A DNA stretch of 64,000 nt, from contig JBEEGH010000005.1 of assembly GCA_041166745.1 (NCBI GenBank), forward strand, positions 124,001 to 188,000, written 5' to 3'. Numbering within the stretch: the first letter of the stretch is position 1; each line of letters starts with the position of its first letter. The DNA is from DASUCS01 sp041166745 (lineage in GTDB: Bacteria; Actinomycetota; Acidimicrobiia; Acidimicrobiales; JACDCH01). Both the position numbers and the translations under genes were made by a program. Below the pieces are notes generated by a model, which saw only the letters and a list, made by a program, of their open reading frames with translations, was not told the DNA's origin and did not search any database. Shown piece after piece: positions 41,879-50,383 of this stretch.

Positions 41879-43248
41879 GACGGCTGATCGGGCTCGTGGG
41901 CGCCGTTCTCGTGTTGGGCACCGTGACCGCGGCGCCGGGACGAGCGGCCACGACAACCACGATCACCACAGCGGCATTCACCTTCGTGCCGCCGGCGGTA
42001 TCGATAGCGTCGGGCGACTCAGCGCAGCTCACGAACTCCGACGTCGCGCCGCACGACGTCACGTCTGACACCCCGGGCTTGTTCCAGAGCGCGACGGTGC
42101 AACCCGGCGGCGCACCGGCGCCCGTTGTGGGTGTCGAGTCACTCGCGGCGGGTACGTACGCGTTCCATTGCTCGTTCCATCCCTTCATGCACGGCTCGCT
42201 CAACGTGAGCGAAGGGTCGGCGCTACCGCCGCTTCCGGTGCCGACCGTGCAAGGGGTCGGGCTCGCCGCCACCCCGACGAGCATCACGACGTTTGCCGGG
42301 TCGCTCTACGTAGCGAGCTATGGCACTGGCTCGGTGTCGAAGCTGCAGATTCTGCCGGGCGGACTGCTCGGCCCGGCCCAGCCGTACGCCTCCGGCTTCA
42401 CCAACCCACTCGGCGTCGTATTCGACGAGATCACGGGCGTGCTCTACGTCGCCGACTCCCACGCCGTCGGGAGCGCGACGGTTGGTCGGGTCTGGGCGGT
42501 CGACCCCGGCGCCGCGACGAAGTCGGTAGTGATCGACGGGTTGCCCAACGGCCGTCACAACACCAACGGCATGGCGGTGCACAACGGCCGGCTGTTCATC
42601 GCCAATGGAAATTCGACCGACAACGGCACCCCCGTCACCGACGAGGTGCCGAACCGCAGCGGCGCGCTGCTGTCGGTGCCCGTCGGCGCTCGCGGCTTGG
42701 ACAGCAACAGCCCGGAAGTCGTCGCGGCGGCAACCGGGATGCGCAACATCTACGACGTCGTGTTCCGGCCGGGCACCGAGGAAGCCTGGCTGCCGATGAA
42801 TGGCCCCGACACGTTCGATCCCTACGGTGAGGACCTCTTGCTCAAGGCGGATACCGCCGGTCCCGCGCCAGACTTCGGCTTTCCTGCCTGCGTCTACGGG
42901 CCGGGCGGCGTGACCGACTTCCAACAGAACACCACTCCCGGCATCACCGCGACGTGTGGCGCGCAGAAGCTGCCGGAGCAACTCCTTGGTCTCCATGTCT
43001 CCGCGGATGGCCTTGCGTTCGACGCCAACTCGCGGTACCTGTACGTCGCGCTGTTCGGGAACTTCTTCGGCAACGAAGTGGTGGGACACAAGGTCGTGCG
43101 CGTGCCAGTCGACGCGAACGGAATCACCGGTCCTCCTCAGGACGTGGTTGTTGGAGGCGCGCCGCTCGACGTCACCGCAACATCGGACGGCATCTATGTA
43201 GCGGACTTCGCCAGCGGCCAGATCACGCTGATCAAACCGCTGGACTGA
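41854..43248 (+). CDS. Secreted cupredoxin-beta-propeller protein
   Basis: This protein has 464 aa from ATG 41854 or 458 aa from ATG 41872; both give a signal peptide. The first about 115 mature residues form a cupredoxin-like domain with type 1 copper ligands (by the shorter form) His61 in NSDVAPHDV, Cys100, His103 and Met106 in HCSFHPFMHG. The remainder resembles a six-bladed NHL/SMP-30-type beta propeller with repeated NPLGVVFDEITGVLYVADS-like blades. It shares the HPFM-G cupredoxin signature with the gene upstream, to which it is coupled (TGATG). Propellers of this kind occur in sugar or alcohol dehydrogenases; no quinone-binding residues are obvious. It ends exactly where the convergent cyclase ends (TGA|TCA). 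Confidence 0.82.
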   Translation: MKRGAVMKRRLIGLVGAVLVLGTVTAAPGRAATTTTITTAAFTFVPPAVSIASGDSAQLTNSDVAPHDVTSDTPGLFQSATVQPGGAPAPVVGVESLAAGTYAFHCSFHPFMHGSLNVSEGSALPPLPVPTVQGVGLAATPTSITTFAGSLYVASYGTGSVSKLQILPGGLLGPAQPYASGFTNPLGVVFDEITGVLYVADSHAVGSATVGRVWAVDPGAATKSVVIDGLPNGRHNTNGMAVHNGRLFIANGNSTDNGTPVTDEVPNRSGALLSVPVGARGLDSNSPEVVAAATGMRNIYDVVFRPGTEEAWLPMNGPDTFDPYGEDLLLKADTAGPAPDFGFPACVYGPGGVTDFQQNTTPGITATCGAQKLPEQLLGLHVSADGLAFDANSRYLYVALFGNFFGNEVVGHKVVRVPVDANGITGPPQDVVVGGAPLDVTATSDGIYVADFASGQITLIKPLD

Positions 43249-44262
43249 TCAGATCTCGTCGCTGTCTTCGAGCTCTGTCGTCAGCACGATGGTTTCATCG
43301 GTCGGCTGCCACACGACGGAGAGCAGATGGCGCGGTTGCGCGAAGCCTTTCAACGGTTTGAGACCCCGATCGACCAGCGCGATGCCGGGGGAGAGGTGAT
43401 CGGCCACGGGTTCCGTGATGAGGATCTCGCCCGGCTCCGCGGCGTCGGTGACTCGAGCGGCGAGGTTGATCACGCGACCGACGAGGTCGTTGTCGTCGGC
43501 CACGGCCTCACCGGCATGGATGCCGACACGCAGCTCCGGCACGAACGCACCACCCGTACGGGTGTCGCTCATCGACCGGTGCAAGAAGACCGCACATGAG
43601 ACCGCGGCGTCGGGCGTGGCGAAGCGCACGAGGAACCCGTCGCCTTGGGTGCCGACCTCCGTGCCGTCGTGCTGATCGACGCATTGCCGCACCAGCCGAC
43701 GGTGGCTCGCGAGCATCTCGTGCCAGGTCGCGTCGCCGAGGCTCTCTGCCAGCCCAGTGCTCCCGACCAGATCGGTGAACATCACGGCCACCCACTGACG
43801 TCCCGACGTGGAGGTCGCAGCCTTCGATGGTCGTGACGCCGCTCGCCCTGCGAGGGATTCCACGAGTCCGATCGCGGCTCGCGCCGCGTCCTTGGCCAGA
43901 TCGACGTTCGGCGGGGCACCGGGAGCGGGCGGTTCAGGGGGCCGCGGGTGGCCGTGCCGGCCACGTCTTTCGTGCTGGCGTTCCTGTTCGTGTGCGTTCG
44001 GTTTCCTGCGCATCTCGCGGCGAGCCTGCGCCTTCTTGCCTCCCGGCAGGAGCGATCCCATCCACACGCCCGCGTGGATGACAAGTGCGCCGCCCCAGAC
44101 CGCGCCGACGACCAGAGGCCAGAAGCCGTGCTGCACCGCGTACAGCGGGTCGTCTTGCACGTGCGAGAGCTCCGTTGTCGACCCCGTCGTCAGAAGCCAT
44201 ACGCCGACAAGCAGCGCGTTGACAACCGCGAACACGACGGTGTGGATGAACAGCCCGCGCAT
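43249..44262 (-). CDS. 2TM-anchored class III adenylate/guanylate cyclase
   Basis: This 337-aa protein has an N-terminal 2TM domain (two helices at about 4-24 and 48-68) with a basic, Pro-rich linker to about 140. A class III cyclase homology domain follows (about 155-330). Metal-binding Asp residues are present in VMFTDLVGSTG and GTQGDGFLVRF, and the Asn/Arg pair lies in VGRVINLAARVTD. The substrate-specifying Lys found in many cyclases (EVKTxGDG) is Gly here (EVGTQGDG), so base specificity or activity cannot be assumed. Start at the Met before the first membrane helix. It is 7 bases downstream of the PLP decarboxylase gene on the same strand. Confidence 0.87.
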   Translation of the reverse strand: MRGLFIHTVVFAVVNALLVGVWLLTTGSTTELSHVQDDPLYAVQHGFWPLVVGAVWGGALVIHAGVWMGSLLPGGKKAQARREMRRKPNAHEQERQHERRGRHGHPRPPEPPAPGAPPNVDLAKDAARAAIGLVESLAGRAASRPSKAATSTSGRQWVAVMFTDLVGSTGLAESLGDATWHEMLASHRRLVRQCVDQHDGTEVGTQGDGFLVRFATPDAAVSCAVFLHRSMSDTRTGGAFVPELRVGIHAGEAVADDNDLVGRVINLAARVTDAAEPGEILITEPVADHLSPGIALVDRGLKPLKGFAQPRHLLSVVWQPTDETIVLTTELEDSDEI

Positions 44263-44269
44263 CAGGTCG

Positions 44270-45559
44270 CTACTCGAGCACGGCGTAGTTCGTCGAGCGG
44301 TCGTCGGCGGACGTTCCGGTGACCGCCGCGACCGCATCGCGCAGATCCGCCAGGAACTCGTCGATCACCGGCAGGTGCACCGGCATGCACGTGGCGTGCA
44401 AGGAATCGGGTGGCCCCTGGCGATCGAGGTGCCACCCGCGGCGGAACAGCTCGTCGCCCAAGGCGAATACATCGACATGGGGTGCCACTCCCGACGCCGT
44501 GATCGCGGCCAGGGTGACTTCTGGTTCGCCGACGATGGCCAGGCCGGGCGTCGCGCGCACGCCCGCGACAAATCGCTCGCGAGCCGTGAAGGCTTCCTCG
44601 GACAGTCGGCAGTAGCCCTCCTCGCCGAGGAACTGCAATGCGGCCCAAGCGGCGGCGATCGGGCCGCCCGGCTTCGTGCCGAGGATCCCAGACGAGCCGT
44701 AGAAGCCGCCGAGCCAGCCGTCGAACGCGAATGTCTGGTAGCGACGCAACTCCTTCGACCGATGCATGATCACCGAGATGCCCTTGGGCACGTAGCCGTA
44801 CTTGTGCAGGTCGGCGGAGAGGCTCGTCACTCCGGGCACTCGGAAGTCCCAGGGCGGAAGGTCGTGGCCGCTCCGTTCCAGAAACGGCAGCACGAAGCCA
44901 CCCATGCACGCGTCGACATGGCATCCGATGCCGCGCTCGGCCGCGAGCGACGCGAGCTCGGGTATCGGGTCGATGACGCCTTGCGGATACTGGGGCGCCG
45001 AGCCGACCACGAGCACGGTCGAGTCGTCGACGGACGCGGCCACCGCGTCGACATCCGCGCGGAAGTCGTCGCGCACGGGAACACGGCGCGACTCCACGCC
45101 GAAGTACTGGCACGCCTTGTCGAAGGCGGCGTGGGCCGACATCGGAAGGACGATGTTCGGATCGTGTACCTCGCGTTCGTCTACGGCTCGCATCTTGGCC
45201 GCCTTCACGGCCATGAGGATCGACTCGGTGCCGCCCGAGGTGAGGAAACCTGCGAGCGCATCGTCGATGTGCTCGCCTCCGAGCAGCGCCGCCGAGATCT
45301 CGACGACGTCGTTGGTCATGTGCCTCAGCGACGGAAAGACGTTGGGGTTCAGCGCGTTGTGCCACAAGTACGCGTTGTGGGCCGCGGCAGCCACTTCCTC
45401 GAGCGCCTCATCGGCGTGGAAGACCAGCCCGAACACCCGGCCGTTTCGGAAGTCCTTGTCGTCGAGCTTGAACGATTCGACTTCGGCCAGGACGCTGTCA
45501 GCGTCGCGCCCCTTGGCCGGAAGCTTCCCCACGGCCCGCCACACTAACGGCGGCCGCAT
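44270..45559 (-). CDS. PLP-dependent decarboxylase/aldolase, group II (sphingosine-1-phosphate lyase/GAD-like)
   Basis: This 429-aa fold-type I PLP enzyme has FLTSGGTESILMAVKAAK (phosphate-binding and cofactor region), HVDACMGGFVLPF (the PLP-pyridinium Asp) and the Schiff-base Lys253 in SLSADLHKYGYVPKG. The surrounding sequence is closer to sphingosine-phosphate lyase and its prokaryotic relatives than to glutamate decarboxylase. It may cleave long-chain base phosphates or decarboxylate an amino acid. No sphingolipid synthesis gene is nearby. The 27-base gap to the upstream secreted protein gene suggests a shared transcript with the cyclase at the 3' end. Confidence 0.88.
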   Translation of the reverse strand: MRPPLVWRAVGKLPAKGRDADSVLAEVESFKLDDKDFRNGRVFGLVFHADEALEEVAAAAHNAYLWHNALNPNVFPSLRHMTNDVVEISAALLGGEHIDDALAGFLTSGGTESILMAVKAAKMRAVDEREVHDPNIVLPMSAHAAFDKACQYFGVESRRVPVRDDFRADVDAVAASVDDSTVLVVGSAPQYPQGVIDPIPELASLAAERGIGCHVDACMGGFVLPFLERSGHDLPPWDFRVPGVTSLSADLHKYGYVPKGISVIMHRSKELRRYQTFAFDGWLGGFYGSSGILGTKPGGPIAAAWAALQFLGEEGYCRLSEEAFTARERFVAGVRATPGLAIVGEPEVTLAAITASGVAPHVDVFALGDELFRRGWHLDRQGPPDSLHATCMPVHLPVIDEFLADLRDAVAAVTGTSADDRSTNYAVLE

Positions 45560-45586
45560 GAACGGCGGCCACAGAGGAGACGGCGG

Positions 45587-47212
45587 TCAGCGCGGCGCTG
45601 GGTTGACGTATCCGCTGCGAATGCCGAAGTGGTCGAGGTTGTTCTTCGATGGATGTTCGAACCCCGCGGGACCTTGGCCGAACGCCGCCAACACGTTGGC
45701 CATCATCTTGCGGACTTGGCAGTCGAGACCGTGGATCTGGTCGTCGGCGCACGGCGGACCCAGGTGCGCTTCGACCTGGAACGTGCCGGTCGCGAAGACG
45801 CCGGCGCCACTGGGCGCGGTGTAGTACGTGACGTCGGAGAAGCTCTTTGCTCCGTGGCACACCACCGGGGAATGAGCCAAGACTTCGATGTTCGTCGGTG
45901 TCGGCCGTTCCGGAGTGACGCGGTCGTACTCGTTGCCGACGAGTCTCGACAGCTTGTCGCCGTCCTTGAGACCGGTGCCGGCGAAGACCCATGACGACGC
46001 TTCACCGATCACCATGTCGGCGCTGACGGGGTTGCACTCGTAGAGGTTTCCGATCATCGAGCTCTCGGGTCGCGGGCTCGGTCCGTCCCGCCAACTGGTC
46101 GTGACGCGAGCCGGATCCACCTTGTCGAGTGGATCTTCGCCGGCCACGCGGTAGTTGACCTCGCGGCGATTCGGTCCGAGCGGCGAGGGCTCGAGTCGGA
46201 TTCTTCGGAAGGCCGCGTTCGCTCCCATGAAGATCAGGTTCACGCCGCGGTCACGGGCCGCCTCCACGCCGTCGCGCATTTCCTTGCTCCAGTACTCGTC
46301 ATGCGCTCCCGAGACGAACACTCGGTGGTTGGCGAGGAGCTCGGGGTGTGCGTGTGTGTCGACATCGGTCGTGTAGGACACGTCGAGTCCCATAGCCTCG
46401 ATTTGATTGACCAACAGGTCTTCGCGTCCGAAGTACTCACCTGATCCGGTGCCGTCGTAGGGGCGGTCGAAACTGACCACCCGCGAGCGCGTCTCCGTCA
46501 GGAACCCGGGTCCGGTGTAGAGGTTGGCGCCGCCCCAGCTGTTGTAGGCCTGCCAGGTCGTCACCGAACTCTGCACCAGGAACTCGGAGTGGCTGGCGTC
46601 GTCGCGGATCGTGAGCGGGACGAACGACGAGCCAGCGCCAACGCCAACGAGCTTGAGCATGTAGATGCCGGGCGTCCAGTCGTGGCCGACGGTGACGGAG
46701 GTCGACTGTGCCCAGGGTGCTTCGCGCATACCGGTCACGGTGTCGGTGTCGGCGAACGGCTGCACTCCGCCCGGCAGTTCATCGGAGCTCCAAACCATCC
46801 GGGCGCCGAGCCCGCCGTAATACCCCATCCGGTACGCCTCGATGCGGTACGACCGCGCGCCCGTCGACACGTACAGCCCGACGGTGTCTCCGCGCTGCGC
46901 GCTCACGCGCTCAGCGAAACCGCGGATCTTGTCCCACGAGGCCGGATCGCCAGAGATCGACCAGTCGGGCGTTCCGGGCTTGGCGTTCTCGTCGACGATC
47001 GTTGGGCCCGCGGTGCCGACGACAGGCGTGGCGGCTGGCGTCGCCGCAGCGCGGTCTTCAACGCCAGACGTCACGAGCGCATCGCGTACGGCGACGGTCA
47101 ACGCGACGGACGCGACTCCGATCATCATCACGCAGGCGACGACGTACGCCCGCAGCCCGAATTCGCGGATACCCGCGGTGCGCCGGATCGCGTGTCGCGG
47201 CCGATGGGCCAT
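45587..47212 (-). CDS. Secreted protein with N,N-dimethylformamidase large-subunit-like domain
   Basis: The protein has about 541 aa with an N-terminal hydrophobic anchor (AYVVACVMMIGVASVALTVA) after a basic stretch. The exported part begins with a beta region (GDTVGLYVSTGARSYRIEAYRMGYYGG). The DMFase beta-subunit C-terminal-like domain follows, with WQAYNSWGGANLYTG, FVSGAHDEYWSKEMRDGVEAARDRG and GANAAFRRIRLEPS. Amidase activity is known only for a few relatives, so the function is open. Start alternatives lie at 47242 and further upstream; 47212 is chosen because it leaves the palindromic operator upstream. It is divergent from the MoxR gene. Confidence 0.8.
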   Translation of the reverse strand: MAHRPRHAIRRTAGIREFGLRAYVVACVMMIGVASVALTVAVRDALVTSGVEDRAAATPAATPVVGTAGPTIVDENAKPGTPDWSISGDPASWDKIRGFAERVSAQRGDTVGLYVSTGARSYRIEAYRMGYYGGLGARMVWSSDELPGGVQPFADTDTVTGMREAPWAQSTSVTVGHDWTPGIYMLKLVGVGAGSSFVPLTIRDDASHSEFLVQSSVTTWQAYNSWGGANLYTGPGFLTETRSRVVSFDRPYDGTGSGEYFGREDLLVNQIEAMGLDVSYTTDVDTHAHPELLANHRVFVSGAHDEYWSKEMRDGVEAARDRGVNLIFMGANAAFRRIRLEPSPLGPNRREVNYRVAGEDPLDKVDPARVTTSWRDGPSPRPESSMIGNLYECNPVSADMVIGEASSWVFAGTGLKDGDKLSRLVGNEYDRVTPERPTPTNIEVLAHSPVVCHGAKSFSDVTYYTAPSGAGVFATGTFQVEAHLGPPCADDQIHGLDCQVRKMMANVLAAFGQGPAGFEHPSKNNLDHFGIRSGYVNPAPR

Positions 47213-47258
47213 GGCGTGAGTATGACCAACGCCCGCCGTCGCCATGGGCATGGGAACT

Positions 47259-47280
47259 GCCTTGACCGCGCGGTCAAGGC
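47259..47280. promoter_or_regulatory. Perfect 22-bp palindrome, TetR-type operator candidate
   Basis: GCCTTGACCGC is followed directly by its exact reverse complement. The core TTGACCGCGCGGTCAA has the look of a TetR-family operator. It lies between two divergent genes, 46 bases from the chosen start of the secreted protein gene and 76 bases before moxR. Its left half also supplies a TTGACC -35-like hexamer. Confidence 0.65.
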
Positions 47281-47292
47281 CACCGGTAGTGT
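47262..47292 (+). promoter_or_regulatory. Putative promoter for the moxR-VWA operon inside the palindrome
   Basis: TTGACC (47262-47267) and TAGTGT (47287-47292) are separated by 19 bases. The -35 element lies within the palindromic operator, so a bound repressor would block polymerase. An AAGGA ribosome-binding site precedes the moxR ATG at 47357. Confidence 0.4.
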
Positions 47293-47356
47293 GACCACTC
47301 ATCCCCACCGCCCGCCCACAATGGACGGCGGCTACGCCGCCGACGTAAGGATGCTC

Positions 47357-48271
47357 ATGGATTACCGCTTCGAGTCGGTGCCCGCGGTCCGCGATGGTCT
47401 GAAGAAGGTCGACTACCTCGCCGATGAGGGCATCGCGGGGGTCGTGTACCTCGCCGACCGCCTGCAGAAGCCGGTGCTGATCGAGGGTCCCGCGGGCACC
47501 GGCAAGACACAGCTCGCCAAGTCCGTCGCCGAGATGTCAGGCGCCCGTTTGATTCGCCTGCAGTGCTACGAGGGCCTCGACGAGTCGAAGGCGCTCTACG
47601 AGTGGAACTACAAGAAGCAGCTCCTCCGCATCCAGGCCCAGCGCGTGTCGGAGGGCGAGGGCGGGACGTGGCTCGACGTCGAGGAAGACATCTTCGGTGA
47701 GGAGTTCCTGCTGACCCGCCCGCTGCTCGAAGCGATTCGGGCCGACGAGCCGGTGGTCCTGCTCATTGACGAGGTCGACCGCGTCGAGGTCGAGACCGAG
47801 GCGCTCCTGCTCGAGGTGTTGTCCGACTACCAGGTGTCCGTGCCCGAGCTCGGCACGGTCGTGGCCACACAGATCCCCCTCGTGTTCCTCACGTCGAACA
47901 ACACCCGTGAGCTCTCTGAAGCGCTGAAGCGTCGCTGCCTCTATCTGCACATCGACTATCCGGATCTCGAGCGTGAGAAGGAGATCGTGCTCACCAAGGT
48001 GCCGGACATCACCGAGAACTTGGCGGATCAGATCGCGCGCATCGTTCGCTCGATCCGTCAGCTCGAGCTGAAGAAGGCTCCGTCGGTTTCAGAGACGCTC
48101 GACTGGGCCCGCACGCTGTTGCTGCTCGGCATCGAGAACGTCGACGCCGAGGCCGCGACGGGAACGGTCAACATCCTGCTCAAGTATCAGAGCGACATCG
48201 CCAAAGCGGTGAAGGAGTTCGCCTCCGACGGCAAGAGCTGGCAGAAGGCTGGCCCCGCGCCTCGTGGCTGA
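47357..48271 (+). CDS. MoxR-type AAA+ ATPase
   Basis: This 304-aa AAA+ protein of the MoxR/CoxD group has Walker A EGPAGTGKT at about 40-48, Walker B VVLLIDEVDRV at about 134-144 and the sensor segment VFLTSNNTRELSEALKRRC. MoxR ATPases act as chaperones with VWA partners, for example in metal-centre insertion into dehydrogenases (CoxD-CoxE) or the RavA-ViaA pair. The start is ATG 47357 with AAGGA upstream; ATGs at 47351 and 47321 are alternatives. The stop overlaps the VWA gene start. No CO dehydrogenase genes are in the window, so its client is unknown. Confidence 0.92.
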   Translation: MDYRFESVPAVRDGLKKVDYLADEGIAGVVYLADRLQKPVLIEGPAGTGKTQLAKSVAEMSGARLIRLQCYEGLDESKALYEWNYKKQLLRIQAQRVSEGEGGTWLDVEEDIFGEEFLLTRPLLEAIRADEPVVLLIDEVDRVEVETEALLLEVLSDYQVSVPELGTVVATQIPLVFLTSNNTRELSEALKRRCLYLHIDYPDLEREKEIVLTKVPDITENLADQIARIVRSIRQLELKKAPSVSETLDWARTLLLLGIENVDAEAATGTVNILLKYQSDIAKAVKEFASDGKSWQKAGPAPRG

Positions 48272-49748
48272 AGAAGCCGAGATCATCTTCCCGGCAACGG
48301 GAGAGCCGATCCTGTCGTTGCTCGCGGGTTTCATGCAGGAGTTGCGCGACGCCGGCCTCCCCGTGAGCCTCACCGAGAACCTCGACGCGATGCAGGCAGT
48401 GCGTCACATCCCGCTTTCGGACCGCGAGGCCTTCAAGTACGCGCTTGCGGCCACGCTGGTGAAGAACAACGCGCACTGGCGCGCGTTCGAGACGGTGTTC
48501 GAGGTCTATTTCTCGTTGCGAGGCAAGGAGTACGCCATCGGCGAGAACGGGGAGGAGCTCGACCTCGGCGATCTCGACGACCTCCTCGAACAGCTGCGCC
48601 AAGAGGGTGCCGAGGGGATGCAGGGCTCCGGCGGCGGCGAATCGATGACGGCCGAGGAGCTGGCCGAATTGCTGTACCGCTCGCTGATGGAAGGCAACGA
48701 CGCGCTGATGCGAGCGGTCGCCCGCCAGTCCGTTCGCCGGTATGCCGGCATGGAGCCGGGCCGCCCAGTCGGCGGCACCTATTACCTGTACCGCACGCTG
48801 CGCAATCTCGATCTCGACGCAGTGCTCGAGCGCCTGATGAACCAGACGCGCGAGAAGGTGCCCGACATGTCGCACCTCGAGGAGCGGCTCGAGCGCGACG
48901 AGTACGAAATCCGCATCGATCAACTGCGCAAGGAGATCGAGGCCGAGATCCGCCGTCGCCTCGTGGCCGACCGGGGTGTCGAGGCCATGGCGAAGACCTT
49001 GCGCAAGCCGCTCCCCGAAGACATCGACTTCATGCACGCGTCGCGCGAGGAGATGTTGACCCTCCGACGTGCGATCTACCCGCTCACTCGCAAGCTCGCC
49101 GTCCGCCTGGCCCGCAAGCGTCGCCATGGACGCAAGGGGCCACTCGACTTCCGCAACACCGTTCGGCATTCGTTGTCGTACGGCGGCGTACCGGCCGAGC
49201 CGAAGTTCAAGTATCCGCGGCCCTCGAAGCCGGAGATCTTCGTCATCGCCGACATCTCCGGGTCGGTGGCGGCGTTCGCCCGATTCACGCTGCATCTCGT
49301 CTACGCGATCGGCGCGCAGTTCTCGAAGGTCCGGTCGTTCGTGTTCATCGACGGCATCGACGAGGTCACGAGCTACTTCGACGGCGTGGAAGACATCGCC
49401 GAGGCCGTGCATCGCGTGAACACCGAGGCCGACGTGGTGTGGGTCGACGGCCACTCCGACTACGGGCACGCGCTCGAGGTCTTCTGGTCGAAATGGGGCA
49501 AGGAAGTCGGGCCGAAGACGACCGTGCTCGTGCTCGGCGACGCACGGAACAACTACCACGCGTCGCAGAACTGGGTGCTGAAGGAAATGCGTCACCGGGC
49601 CCGCCACGTCTACTGGCTCAACCCCGAACCACGTTCGTATTGGGATACCGGCGACTCGATCGTCGGTGAGTACGGCATCCATTGCGACGGCGTGTTCGAG
49701 TGTCGCAACCTGCGACAGCTCGAAGGGTTCGTCGACCACCTCGCGTGA
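48264..49748 (+). CDS. VWA domain protein, CoxE-like, partner of MoxR ATPase
   Basis: This 494-aa cytoplasmic protein has an N-terminal helical region with FPATGEPILSLLAGFMQELRDAG and ALAATLVKNNAHWRAFETVFEVYF, typical of CoxE-like VWA proteins. A charged helical middle follows, then a C-terminal VWA domain with MIDAS motif VIADISGSV (about 328-336) and IDGIDEVTSYF. The start is GTG, overlapping the moxR stop. The last four bases are shared with the histidine phosphatase gene (GTGA), giving a tight three-gene operon. By analogy it delivers or remodels a client protein with the ATPase. Confidence 0.9.
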   Translation: MAEEAEIIFPATGEPILSLLAGFMQELRDAGLPVSLTENLDAMQAVRHIPLSDREAFKYALAATLVKNNAHWRAFETVFEVYFSLRGKEYAIGENGEELDLGDLDDLLEQLRQEGAEGMQGSGGGESMTAEELAELLYRSLMEGNDALMRAVARQSVRRYAGMEPGRPVGGTYYLYRTLRNLDLDAVLERLMNQTREKVPDMSHLEERLERDEYEIRIDQLRKEIEAEIRRRLVADRGVEAMAKTLRKPLPEDIDFMHASREEMLTLRRAIYPLTRKLAVRLARKRRHGRKGPLDFRNTVRHSLSYGGVPAEPKFKYPRPSKPEIFVIADISGSVAAFARFTLHLVYAIGAQFSKVRSFVFIDGIDEVTSYFDGVEDIAEAVHRVNTEADVVWVDGHSDYGHALEVFWSKWGKEVGPKTTVLVLGDARNNYHASQNWVLKEMRHRARHVYWLNPEPRSYWDTGDSIVGEYGIHCDGVFECRNLRQLEGFVDHLA

Positions 49749-50362
49749 CCCGCATCGTTCTCATCCGTCACGGCGAGGCGCTCGGCCACACCGATCAGAT
49801 CGTTGCGGGCCACGACTGCCGGGGACTGTCCGAACATGGCCGAGCGCAAGCGACCTTGCTGCGTGATCGGCTGCGGCGCACCGGGGAGTTGCGCAACGCG
49901 TCAGCTTTCTACGCCAGCCTCATGCTCCGGGCGCAGCAGACGGCCGACATCATCGCGCCAGGTATCGCAGACGGGTCGCTCCAGGTCCGTCACGACTGCG
50001 GTGTCTGCGAGCACCATCCCGGTGAAGCCGAAGGTCTCTCGTGGCAGGAGTTCGAGGCGTCGCACGGCGGATGGGACCACACCAGCGAGCGAGATCGGCC
50101 ATGGGCGCCCGGAGCGGAGAGCACTGACGATCTCACCGCGCGCGTCCGAGAATCGCTCACGCGGCTGGCGCGCGATCACGAAGGCGAGACGGTGGTCGTC
50201 GCGTGCCACGGCGGCGTGGTCGGATGCTCGTTCGAGGCGCTCGCGGGAGTTCCGTTCGGCACCGTCGTGAACTACACCGACAACACGGCGATCACCGAGT
50301 GGATCAACACCAGCAAAGGCTGGTTCCTCGCCCGATTCAACGACGCCGCGCATCTCCTCTAG
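49745..50362 (+). CDS. Histidine phosphatase (phosphoglycerate mutase-like)
   Basis: This 205-aa protein has the catalytic motif LIRHGEALG (phosphorylated His in RHG near residue 9), YASLMLRAQQTADII with the second active-site Arg, and the late His in VVVACHGGVVG. Such enzymes dephosphorylate sugars, nucleotides or proteins; the substrate is unknown. The region CGVCEHHPGEAEG is atypical and Cys/His-rich. The start is GTG in the stop of the VWA gene. It is the third gene of the MoxR-VWA operon and converges with the PPOX gene with a 21-base gap. Confidence 0.9.
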   Translation: MTRIVLIRHGEALGHTDQIVAGHDCRGLSEHGRAQATLLRDRLRRTGELRNASAFYASLMLRAQQTADIIAPGIADGSLQVRHDCGVCEHHPGEAEGLSWQEFEASHGGWDHTSERDRPWAPGAESTDDLTARVRESLTRLARDHEGETVVVACHGGVVGCSFEALAGVPFGTVVNYTDNTAITEWINTSKGWFLARFNDAAHLL

Positions 50363-50383
50363 GTCCGGGGTAGGGGCGAAACG

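Noticed and set aside
43808..45547. Plus-strand open frame of about 580 codons opposite the cyclase and PLP decarboxylase genes
   Set aside because: It spans two separate minus-strand genes with clear catalytic motifs; the plus translation is Arg/His-rich with no motif.
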